DNA of 8,572 nucleotides, from the NCBI GenBank assembly GCA_902803365.1, contig CADCPU010000388.1:1-8572 (forward strand), in the 5' to 3' direction. Source of the stretch: Oscillospiraceae bacterium. GTDB lineage: Bacteria; Bacillota_A; Clostridia; Saccharofermentanales; Saccharofermentanaceae. Position 1 is the stretch's first letter. Each line of letters opens with the position of its first letter. The notes beneath the pieces are model-generated. The model was given only the letters and a program-made list of their open reading frames with translations. It searched no databases and was not told the origin of the DNA. The translations under genes were made by a program, and so were the position numbers. Positions 1 through 6,750 of the stretch are shown one piece after another.

Positions 1-1
1 C

Positions 2-1426
2 GGAGACAACATACTCTTAAGTCTTCTTAAGCCGGCTAACTTCTCACTCATCTTTGCTTTCCTCGGTATCGCACTTCTCATGGTCGCCAAAAAGCAGCGT
101 CACAAGGATGTCGGCTCAATGCTCCTGGGCTTTGCGATCCTCATGACAGGTATGACCATGATGTCAGGCTCAATGGAGCCTCTCAAAGAAGAAGAGGGCT
201 TTATCTCACTTCTCACAGCATTCAATAACCCGCTTCTCGGTGTTCTCTCTGGTGCAGTCGTAACTGGTATCATCCAGAGCTCAGCTGCCGCTATCGGTAT
301 CTTGCAGAGTATCTCTACAACTGGACACCTTACATATGGTATGGCTATCCCGCTCGTAATGGGTGCCAACATCGGTACATGTATGACGGCTATCCTTTCA
401 TCAATCGGCGTTAACCGTGATGCTAAGAGAGTTACGGTTATCCACGTAGCGATCAAAGTGATCGGTACCATCATTTGGCTTATAGTCTTCTACGGTATCA
501 ATGCCGTTATGGACTTCGGGTTCCTGGATAACAAAGTCAGCATCGTCGGTGTTGCTGCCATCCACTCTATCTTTAACATCGCTAACACGATTCTTCTCTT
601 CCCTTTCAGCAAGCTCCTCGTAAAGATCGCAAACGTGATCGTCAAGGAGACAGACGAAGAGCAGGATTTCAAGCTCGACGAACGTCTCATGCTTACGCCT
701 CCTATCGCTGTTGGTGAGTGCCGCAACATGATGGTCAAGATGATCACCAAGGCTAAGGCTGGACTTGATAAGTCGATGGATATGCTCGTAAACGGCTACA
801 ATGCTGCTGATTTCGAGTTCATTAAGAAGAACGAGGAAAAGGTCGACGGCTACGAGGATCTGTTGGGCTCATACCTTATGAAGCTCACTACTACTCAGCA
901 CTTGAGCGTTGAGGATAAGAACAAGTCTTCACGTATCCTTCAGGCCATCGGTGAAGTCGAGCGTATAGCAGATCACGCCAACTATCTTTCCGATTCCGCT
1001 GAAGAGATCACGAGCAAGCATCTCGACTTCTCTGACGAAGCTAATGACGAGCTTAAGAGAGTTATCCCTGCAGTTCACGACATCTACACTATGGCTTTGG
1101 ATTGCTATCTGTCCAATGACGCATCACACGCTGATGAGATCGGACCTTTGAGGATAGTTATAAGTGAGATGTGCGACAAGTTTAAGTCCAATCACGTTGA
1201 AAGACTTGCCGGAGGCGTTTGTACGACAGAACAGGGATTCGTATTCAACGATATCCTCTACAGCTGCGTAAGAATCGCTGAGCACAGTCTCAATATCGCT
1301 GCTATCGCATACCGATTTAAGTCAGCAGAAGCTACCGTGCCTGATACTTACATGCACGACTTTAAGCAGCGTAAAGATAAGGATGAAAAGAAATACAACG
1401 AGTATGTTAAGAAGTACAATGCCTGA
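2..1426 (+). CDS. Na/Pi cotransporter family protein with C-terminal PhoU-like domain (5' partial)
   Basis: The reading frame is open from the left window edge to TGA at 1424-1426, giving 474 residues of a protein whose N-terminus lies outside the window. An internal ATG at 80 is not the start, because the upstream codons already read as matching membrane sequence. Hydrophobic segments lie at about residues 14-27, 37-56, 77-105, 110-136, 144-170 and 182-214. The family signature Q-S-S-A-A is at about 92-96 and M-G-A-N-I-G-T at about 120-126. These belong to the second inverted half of Na_Pi_cotrans transporters; the first QSS repeat would be in the missing part. From about 236 to 460 the protein is soluble and helical, as in PhoU-like domains. 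The family imports phosphate with sodium at the cytoplasmic membrane, and the PhoU tail is thought to regulate it. Full-length relatives are usually somewhat over 500 residues, so most of the gene is here. It converges on the polyamine operon and shows no functional link to it. Confidence 0.9.
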   Translation, partial: GDNILLSLLKPANFSLIFAFLGIALLMVAKKQRHKDVGSMLLGFAILMTGMTMMSGSMEPLKEEEGFISLLTAFNNPLLGVLSGAVVTGIIQSSAAAIGILQSISTTGHLTYGMAIPLVMGANIGTCMTAILSSIGVNRDAKRVTVIHVAIKVIGTIIWLIVFYGINAVMDFGFLDNKVSIVGVAAIHSIFNIANTILLFPFSKLLVKIANVIVKETDEEQDFKLDERLMLTPPIAVGECRNMMVKMITKAKAGLDKSMDMLVNGYNAADFEFIKKNEEKVDGYEDLLGSYLMKLTTTQHLSVEDKNKSSRILQAIGEVERIADHANYLSDSAEEITSKHLDFSDEANDELKRVIPAVHDIYTMALDCYLSNDASHADEIGPLRIVISEMCDKFKSNHVERLAGGVCTTEQGFVFNDILYSCVRIAEHSLNIAAIAYRFKSAEATVPDTYMHDFKQRKDKDEKKYNEYVKKYNA

Positions 1427-1428
1427 TC

Positions 1429-2304
1429 TTATTCAGTCATCTTCTTATACATATCAGGTCTTCTGTCTCTGAAAACACCCCAGGACAATCTGTCTTCACG
1501 GTTAGAAGCAAAGTCATACTCGTGGATCAGGACAGTCTCTGAAGACCTGTCTGCGGACTCTTGGATCTCGCCCCACTGGTCGGTCATAAAACTGCTTCCG
1601 TAAAACTCAAGAGAACTCTCCTGATTGTTATTTTCTGTCGAAGGAGCAACATCTTCCACTCCTACCCTGTTAGCAGCTACGACAGGTATTATATTCGCGC
1701 CAGAATGGCCCTGCATCGTTCTTCTCCAGTGACCCATACTGTCTACCTCAAGGATAGGCTCCTTGCCGATAGCGGTAGGATAGAGGATTATATCAGCGCC
1801 AAGGAGTGCCAGGCAGCGTGCCGTCTCAGGGAACCACTGATCCCAGCAGATGCCGATTCCGACCTTGCCGAACTCGGTATCAAATACCTTGAATCCCGTA
1901 TTGCCCGGAGTAAAGTAAAACTTCTCCTGATAGAAATGATCGTCAGGGATATGTGTCTTTCTGTAAATACCCAATACTTCACCGTGGTTATCGATGAAAG
2001 CTACGGAGTTATAAAGGACATTACCATCCTGCTCGTAGAAGCTGATAGGCAATACTACGTTCAATTCGGCAGCTACTTTCTTGAAGTGGACGACTGCGTC
2101 ATTTGTCTCGACCGGCTTAGCAAAGGAATAGTAGTCATATACTCTCTCCTGACAGAAATACTGCCTCTCAAAGAGTTCCGGAAGAAGGATGATCTTTGCG
2201 CCCTTTGACGCAGCCTCACGAACGAGCCTGTCAGCCGTAGCGATACTCTCCTTAACATCTCTTGAGCAGCTCATCTGAATTGCTGCAACCTTAACCTTTG
2301 TCAT
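1429..2304 (-). CDS. aguB: N-carbamoylputrescine amidase
   Basis: This 291-residue protein of the nitrilase superfamily hydrolyses N-carbamoylputrescine to putrescine, CO2 and ammonia in the cytosol (EC 3.5.1.53). The catalytic triad is visible: Glu43 in L-P-E-L-F, Lys116 in Y-R-K-T-H-I-P, and the nucleophile Cys153 in G-I-C-W-D-Q-W-F-P-E. The P-D-D-H-F-Y-Q-E-K-F-Y-F segment after Lys116 and the length fit AguB rather than other nitrilases. The start is the ATG at 2304, which has AAGGAGA eight nucleotides upstream; a longer frame from a TTG at 2364 would run into aguA and has no such site. It is the last gene of the operon, 23 bp after aguA, which makes its substrate. That adjacency strongly supports the assignment. 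Its stop is only 2 bp from the stop of the convergent transporter gene, so no separate terminator fits between them. Confidence 0.95.
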   Translation of the reverse strand: MTKVKVAAIQMSCSRDVKESIATADRLVREAASKGAKIILLPELFERQYFCQERVYDYYSFAKPVETNDAVVHFKKVAAELNVVLPISFYEQDGNVLYNSVAFIDNHGEVLGIYRKTHIPDDHFYQEKFYFTPGNTGFKVFDTEFGKVGIGICWDQWFPETARCLALLGADIILYPTAIGKEPILEVDSMGHWRRTMQGHSGANIIPVVAANRVGVEDVAPSTENNNQESSLEFYGSSFMTDQWGEIQESADRSSETVLIHEYDFASNREDRLSWGVFRDRRPDMYKKMTE

Positions 2305-2312
2305 AAACCTAA

Positions 2313-2319
2313 TCTCCTT
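2313..2319 (-). promoter_or_regulatory. Ribosome binding site deciding the aguB start
   Basis: The minus strand reads AAGGAGA eight nucleotides before the ATG at 2304. It lies in the short gap after the aguA stop and rules out the in-frame upstream TTG at 2364. Confidence 0.85.
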
Positions 2320-2327
2320 CGTTAGTA

Positions 2328-3425
2328 TTACTTTCCGCGAACAGGGATCTGTTGGGTAATGCAATGTATGTTTCCGCCGCCTACAAGGATCGCATCTGCC
2401 TTGATGGGAACTACTCTTCTTCCCTTGCAGACCTCTCCCAAGATCTTAACGGCACGTTTGTCGCTCTCCTCATTCTCGCCACCGAACTGCGGTACCAGGA
2501 CTGCGTCGTTAGTAAAGTAGAAATTTACATAACTTGCTGCAAGCCTCTCGCCTGCCTCGCGCTCGTCCTCTCCATCCTCGAAAACAAGATTATCAAGATC
2601 CGACTCTTTGATGAGCACCGGGATATCCGGAACAGGAAGCTTATGGATCTTTATCTTTCTTCCCTTAGCATCCGTCTCGCTCATAAGATATTCGTACGAT
2701 GCACGCGACAGTTCATATTGAGGATCATCTATATTATCTGTCCAAGCAAGGACAACCTCGCCTGGTGCCGTAAATGCGCAGACATTGTCTACATGCTCAT
2801 TTGTCTCATCGTTATAGATCCCTCTCGGAAGCCAGAGCACCTTGGATGCGCCAAAGGACTCACATAGATACTTATCTATCTCTTCTTTGCTCATATGAGG
2901 ATTCCTGCCGGGACTTAAGAGGCAACTCTCGGTTACCATCAACGTGCCTTCACCGTCGCTGTGGATACTGCCGCCTTCAAGGATAAAAGAAGTCTTGTCG
3001 ATAACCGGAGCTTTGATCCCGGCGCAGAACGAAGACGCGACCTTCTTATCGTTATCGCAATCTTTGTAAAGACCGTCGTAGTCACCGCCCCAGGCATTAA
3101 AGCCCCAGTCGGTACCCTTGAGCACATCATCTTCATAGACAAATACAGGTCCTGTATCGCGCGCCCATGAGTCATCCGTCTGAATAAAGAGCGGACAGAA
3201 GTTATGTGCCGAGCCGCTGAATCTGTCACGCAGCTGATCGATCAGAGCACTGTCGGTATCGCGGTTAAAAAGGACATAGAGGTCCTCGCTCTTGAGTATC
3301 TCCGTAAATATCGATATGAAGGCATCCTGCGCCGACTTGGGGTCCTTGCCCCAACTGCCCGGTCTTACCGGCCAGATCATCAGCGTGCCTTGGTGTTTCT
3401 CGAATTCTGCGGGGTATCTTATCAT
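2328..3425 (-). CDS. aguA: Agmatine deiminase
   Basis: This 365-residue enzyme of the peptidyl-arginine-deiminase-like family converts agmatine to N-carbamoylputrescine plus ammonia (EC 3.5.3.12). Visible landmarks, in order, are the N-terminal P-A-E-F-E-K-H-Q-G-T-L-M-I-W-P, W-A-R-D at 87-90, W-G-G at 112-114, E-G-G-S at 150-153, His211 in N-E-H-V-D-N, and the C-terminal G-G-G-N-I-H-C-I-T-Q-Q with nucleophile Cys355. All catalytic positions expected for the family are present, and the length is typical. The ATG at 3425 shares its A with the TGA of nspC (TGATG), so translation is probably coupled. An AAGGAG lies 11 nucleotides upstream, inside nspC. The product feeds AguB, whose gene follows. 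No carbamoyltransferase or carbamate kinase is seen beside it, so the context favours putrescine synthesis over the energy-yielding agmatine-fermentation pathway. Confidence 0.95.
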   Translation of the reverse strand: MIRYPAEFEKHQGTLMIWPVRPGSWGKDPKSAQDAFISIFTEILKSEDLYVLFNRDTDSALIDQLRDRFSGSAHNFCPLFIQTDDSWARDTGPVFVYEDDVLKGTDWGFNAWGGDYDGLYKDCDNDKKVASSFCAGIKAPVIDKTSFILEGGSIHSDGEGTLMVTESCLLSPGRNPHMSKEEIDKYLCESFGASKVLWLPRGIYNDETNEHVDNVCAFTAPGEVVLAWTDNIDDPQYELSRASYEYLMSETDAKGRKIKIHKLPVPDIPVLIKESDLDNLVFEDGEDEREAGERLAASYVNFYFTNDAVLVPQFGGENEESDKRAVKILGEVCKGRRVVPIKADAILVGGGNIHCITQQIPVRGK

Positions 3426-4585
3426 CAGGACAGTCTCTCCTTAAAGTCTTGATAGCCGAATTGCTTTACGATACGATGCTCGCCGTTCTCGCACTCGAGC
3501 ACGATATCAGGCAGCGGCATACCGTTGAACGTATTATTCTTGACCATGCTGTAGATAGCCATATCGCCGAATGTCAGGATATCTCCTATCTTCGGTACGG
3601 AAGGCATATCATAGACACCGATGACATCGCCTGCAAGGCATGTCCTTGAAGCAAGCCTTACCTTGACTGAAGGCTCGCCCTCAGAAGCTGCATCCAAAAG
3701 AGGCGGCGTATAAGGCATCTCCAGAACGTCAGGCATATGACAAGCCGCAGATGCGTCAAGAATCAGCGTAGGCATGTCAGGCGTATTTACGATATCCATA
3801 ACTTCGGTTATAAGGATCCCGGCATCAAGCGCGATGGCTTCACCAGGCTCCAGATATACATCTATTCCGTACTTCTCGCGGATCTCGAGGATAAGCGCTA
3901 CGAGGCCGTCGACATCATAACCTTCGCGGGTAATATGATGACCGCCGCCCAAGTTTATCCACTTGATCTGAGGAAGATAAGAAGCAAACTTATCTTCAAA
4001 CACTCTGAAAGTCGCCAGAAGGGGCTCAAAACCCTGCTCACAGAGAGTATGCATGTGAAGACCCGTAACTCCCTCCGGAAGCTTAGAAGGCATATCACAG
4101 AGCTTTATTCCGAGACGCGACGAAGGAGAGCACGGATCATAGATCTCGTGACCTTCCTGCGTTGAGTATTCAGGGTTGATCCTCAGCGCGATCTCTACCC
4201 TACCCGCTTCGACATAAGGTTGCCATGTCTTCCTGTGGCGCTCGAGTTGAGCGATCGAATTAAAGTAGACGTGGTCGCAGATCTCGCAGATCTCACCCAT
4301 CTCGTCTTCTTTATAAGCGGGCTCGAAAACGTGGTTTTCGAGAGGACGCTCAGACTTCTCTATCATCTCTTCAAAGCTCAATCTCGCTTCATAGATGCCC
4401 GATGCCGTCGTGCCGCTCAAGTACTCGCCTATGAGCGGATAGACTTCAAACATCGAGAAGGCCTTCTGCGCCAGAAGGATCTTGGCGCCCGAACGGTCTT
4501 CAACTATGCGAAGAAGCTCAAGGTTCTCCTTAAGCTTCTTTTCGAGCACGATATATGATGGTGTTCTCAGGTTTTCGTATGTCAT
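3425..4585 (-). CDS. nspC: Carboxynorspermidine/carboxyspermidine decarboxylase (CANSDC)
   Basis: A 386-residue, PLP-dependent decarboxylase of the alanine-racemase-like fold (fold type III) that removes CO2 from carboxyspermidine or carboxynorspermidine to give spermidine or norspermidine (EC 4.1.1.96). The PLP lysine is Lys41 in L-L-A-Q-K-A-F-S. Other landmarks are G-L-H-M-H-T-L-C-E-Q at about 175-184, the phosphate-binding N-L-G-G-G-H-H-I-T at 211-219, E-P-G-E-A at 246-250 and the active-site cysteine region C-L-A-G-D at 316-320. The close match to the CANSDC branch, plus the adjacent dehydrogenase, separates it from diaminopimelate and ornithine decarboxylases of the same fold. Its ATG overlaps the dehydrogenase stop as ATGA, and no strong ribosome binding site is visible at a good distance, so translation probably depends on coupling. 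Whether spermidine or norspermidine is the real product depends on the diamine supplied; putrescine from AguB implies spermidine. Confidence 0.93.
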   Translation of the reverse strand: MTYENLRTPSYIVLEKKLKENLELLRIVEDRSGAKILLAQKAFSMFEVYPLIGEYLSGTTASGIYEARLSFEEMIEKSERPLENHVFEPAYKEDEMGEICEICDHVYFNSIAQLERHRKTWQPYVEAGRVEIALRINPEYSTQEGHEIYDPCSPSSRLGIKLCDMPSKLPEGVTGLHMHTLCEQGFEPLLATFRVFEDKFASYLPQIKWINLGGGHHITREGYDVDGLVALILEIREKYGIDVYLEPGEAIALDAGILITEVMDIVNTPDMPTLILDASAACHMPDVLEMPYTPPLLDAASEGEPSVKVRLASRTCLAGDVIGVYDMPSVPKIGDILTFGDMAIYSMVKNNTFNGMPLPDIVLECENGEHRIVKQFGYQDFKERLS

Positions 4586-5844
4586 GGAACGAGCACCGGA
4601 TCCTCATCTACTACCCAAGGCAAGCCGTACTTGTTGAGCATATCCATGTACGGATCAGGATCGAACTCGTCGGTCGTGAATACGCCCGGCTTCTTCCAGA
4701 TGCCGTTGATAACGAGAGATGTACCGATCATTGCAGGTACGCCCGTCGTGTAGCTGATAGCCTGGCTGCCGAGTTCCTTGTAGCACTCCTGATGGTCACA
4801 GACGTTATAGATGAAGAGCTTCTTCTCTTTGCCGTCCTTGCGACCCGTGAAGATACAACCGATATTGGTCTTGCCTACAGTACGAGGACCGAGGCTGGCA
4901 GGATCAGGCAGGAGAGCCTTGAGGAACTGGATAGGAACGATCTCGCGACCCTCGAACATGATAGGAGTCGTAGAGAGCATTCCGACGTTCTCGAGGCACT
5001 TCATGTGCGTGAGGTAGCTCTGACCGAATGTCATGAAGAAACGGATGCGCTTGATCTCAGGGAAGTTCCTGCCGAGCGCCTCGATCTCCTCGTGGTGAAG
5101 GAGATACATATCCTTCATTCCGACCTGAGGGAAATCATACTCGCGCTTGATCTCCATAGGCTCAGTCTCGATCCACTTGCCGTTTTCCATATAGGAACCC
5201 TTCGCGGAAACTTCGCGGAGGTTGATCTCAGGGTTGAAGTTCGTGGCGAACGGATAGCCGTGGTCGCCGCCGTTACAGTCAAGGATATCGACTGTGTCGA
5301 TCTCGTCAAAATAATGCTTCTTTGCATAAGCAACGAATACGGAAGTTACGCCAGGATCAAATCCGGTACCGAGGAGTGCCGTAAGGCCTGCATCCTTGAA
5401 CTTCTGCTCGTATGCCCACTGCCAGCTGTAATCAAAATATGCAGTAAAACCGAGTTCCTTGCATCTCTTCTCATAGATCGCGCGCCACTCGGGATCATCT
5501 GTATCCTCAGGCTCGTAGTTGGCTGTGTCGATATAGTCGACCTTGCACTCGAGACATGCGTCCATGATCGTTAAGTCCTGATAAGGGAGCGCTACGTTGA
5601 GTACCGCATCAGGCTTATATGCGCTGATGAGCTTTACGAGGTCGTCCTTGCTGTCTGCGTTGACTGTTGCAGTCGTAACCTTGACAGGTGTGCCCTGAGC
5701 GTCGAGCTTAGCCTTGAGCGCGTCGCACTTGGATACAGTCCTGCTCGCGATGCAGAGCTCCGTGAATGTCTCACTGTTCTGACAGCACTTCTGGATAGCA
5801 ACCTGTGCTACGCCGCCGCAGCCGATAACCAATAATCTTGCCAT
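4582..5844 (-). CDS. Carboxynorspermidine/carboxyspermidine dehydrogenase (saccharopine dehydrogenase family)
   Basis: This 420-residue NAD(P)-dependent enzyme condenses a diamine, here most likely putrescine, with L-aspartate 4-semialdehyde and reduces the Schiff base to carboxyspermidine (EC 1.5.1.43 for the family). The N-terminus is a Rossmann nucleotide-binding motif, L-L-V-I-G-C-G-G-V-A at about 4-13, with I-A-S-R-T at about 32-36 after the second strand; the arginine there fits a preference for NADPH. The rest, including a conserved R-F-F-M-T-F-G-Q-S-Y segment in the C-terminal half, fits the saccharopine-dehydrogenase-like family. The neighbouring nspC identifies the branch. The start is the ATG at 5844, with AAGGAGG eight nucleotides upstream; an in-frame GTG at 5916 would overlap the end of speE and lacks support. 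The gene begins 13 bp after the speE stop and its own stop overlaps the nspC ATG by four bases. An alternative substrate, agmatine, cannot be excluded from sequence. Confidence 0.92.
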   Translation of the reverse strand: MARLLVIGCGGVAQVAIQKCCQNSETFTELCIASRTVSKCDALKAKLDAQGTPVKVTTATVNADSKDDLVKLISAYKPDAVLNVALPYQDLTIMDACLECKVDYIDTANYEPEDTDDPEWRAIYEKRCKELGFTAYFDYSWQWAYEQKFKDAGLTALLGTGFDPGVTSVFVAYAKKHYFDEIDTVDILDCNGGDHGYPFATNFNPEINLREVSAKGSYMENGKWIETEPMEIKREYDFPQVGMKDMYLLHHEEIEALGRNFPEIKRIRFFMTFGQSYLTHMKCLENVGMLSTTPIMFEGREIVPIQFLKALLPDPASLGPRTVGKTNIGCIFTGRKDGKEKKLFIYNVCDHQECYKELGSQAISYTTGVPAMIGTSLVINGIWKKPGVFTTDEFDPDPYMDMLNKYGLPWVVDEDPVLVP

Positions 5845-5852
5845 AGTGATAT

Positions 5853-5859
5853 CCTCCTT
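5853..5859 (-). promoter_or_regulatory. Ribosome binding site deciding the dehydrogenase start
   Basis: The minus strand reads a full AAGGAGG eight nucleotides before the ATG at 5844. It overlaps the TAA stop of speE (5860-5858), so ribosomes finishing speE end on this site, which favours re-initiation. Confidence 0.88.
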
Positions 5860-6730
5860 ATTCTTTCTCTTCTTCTCTGAGCATATCTTCCACGTACTTA
5901 GGAAGCATAAATGCACCGGAGTGAAGATGAGTTGTGTAATACCAAGTCTTTATCTTTCTCTCTTCCCACTTCTGCGGGTCGAAATCACGTATCGGATGAT
6001 ACTTTTTGGATGCAAATCCGAAGAGCCAGTAGCCTGAAGGGCATGTCGGGATATGTGCCTGATAGACCTTCATGACCGGGAACGATCTGACTGCTTTCCT
6101 GTGCATCGCTCTGCAGTTTTCCTCGTCTTCATCGAAAAACGGACTGCCGTGCTGATATACCATAATGCCGTCGTCGTGGAGAGCCTTGAAGCAGTTACCG
6201 TAGAACTCCTTCGTGAAAAGGCCCGCCTCATGTCCCGTAGGATCGGTCGCATCGTTGATTATGAGATCGTATTTATCCTTGCACTTACGAAGGAATCTGA
6301 GGCCGTCCTCGTAGTAAAGACGGACTCTTACGTCCTCAAGACCGATCGCATTGTCAGGGAAATACTTGCGGCAGACATCGACGAACATCTTGTCAGGTTC
6401 AGCGATATCTATTACCTCGATCTCCTTATAGTAGGACAGCTCGCGGGCAACACCGCCGTCGCCGCCACCGATAACGAGCACGCGCTTGACGTTCGGGTGA
6501 ACAGCCATAGGAACGTGAACGATCATCTCGTCGTATGTAAACTCCTCCTGCTCGGAGAAGATAACGTTGCCGTTTGATGTCAGAAGTTTACCGAATTCGG
6601 GTGATTCAAAAACGTCGATCCTCTGAAATTCACTCTCACCGCTGTAAAGATGCTGGTTAACCCTGATAGACATCTTTACGTTGTTCGTGTGCATTTCTTC
6701 AAACCAGAATTCCATTGGGTTTGATGCCAT
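5858..6730 (-). CDS. speE: Spermidine synthase (aminopropyltransferase)
   Basis: A 290-residue aminopropyltransferase that moves the aminopropyl group of decarboxylated SAM onto putrescine, giving spermidine and methylthioadenosine (EC 2.5.1.16). The nucleotide-binding G-G-G-D-G-G is at 88-93, an acidic residue Asp108 ends the following strand as expected for ribose binding, and the catalytic-aspartate motif N-D-A-T-D-P is at 159-164. The F-x-Y-D-E-M-I-V-H segment at 64-72 and P-S-G-Y-W-L-F-G-F-A-S-K at 231-242 are also typical. Length matches bacterial SpeE. The start is ATG at 6730 with GGAGG eight nucleotides upstream; a TTG at 6745 in frame overlaps that site. It follows speA by 20 bp. 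Its co-substrate needs SAM decarboxylase, whose gene is absent from the window, and the operon already has a SAM-independent route to spermidine. An unusual acceptor such as agmatine is therefore possible, but nothing in the motifs proves it. Confidence 0.94.
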   Translation of the reverse strand: MASNPMEFWFEEMHTNNVKMSIRVNQHLYSGESEFQRIDVFESPEFGKLLTSNGNVIFSEQEEFTYDEMIVHVPMAVHPNVKRVLVIGGGDGGVARELSYYKEIEVIDIAEPDKMFVDVCRKYFPDNAIGLEDVRVRLYYEDGLRFLRKCKDKYDLIINDATDPTGHEAGLFTKEFYGNCFKALHDDGIMVYQHGSPFFDEDEENCRAMHRKAVRSFPVMKVYQAHIPTCPSGYWLFGFASKKYHPIRDFDPQKWEERKIKTWYYTTHLHSGAFMLPKYVEDMLREEEKE

Positions 6731-6738
6731 TTTCGAGC

Positions 6739-6743
6739 CCTCC
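6739..6743 (-). promoter_or_regulatory. Ribosome binding site deciding the speE start
   Basis: GGAGG on the minus strand lies eight nucleotides before the ATG at 6730 and within the short speA-speE gap. A TTG start at 6745 would place this site inside the coding region, so ATG is chosen. Confidence 0.88.
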
Positions 6744-6750
6744 AAAAATG

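Noticed and set aside
1561..2208. Open plus-strand frame of 215 codons opposite aguB
   Set aside because: It is a shadow of the aguB coding strand; the minus-strand protein has the full nitrilase triad.
2305..2364. N-terminal extension of aguB from a TTG at 2364
   Set aside because: It would overlap the end of aguA, adds residues foreign to the family, and passes over the AAGGAGA that serves the ATG at 2304.
4555..5574. Open plus-strand frame of 339 codons opposite the dehydrogenase gene
   Set aside because: It lies wholly antisense to nspC and the dehydrogenase, which are recognisable families with good ribosome binding sites. Its translation is rich in charged residues with no domain, and it looks like a codon-bias shadow.
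5845..5916. N-terminal extension of the dehydrogenase from a GTG at 5916
   Set aside because: It overlaps the end of speE and puts 24 residues before the Rossmann motif; AAGGAGG correctly spaced to the ATG at 5844 decides the start.
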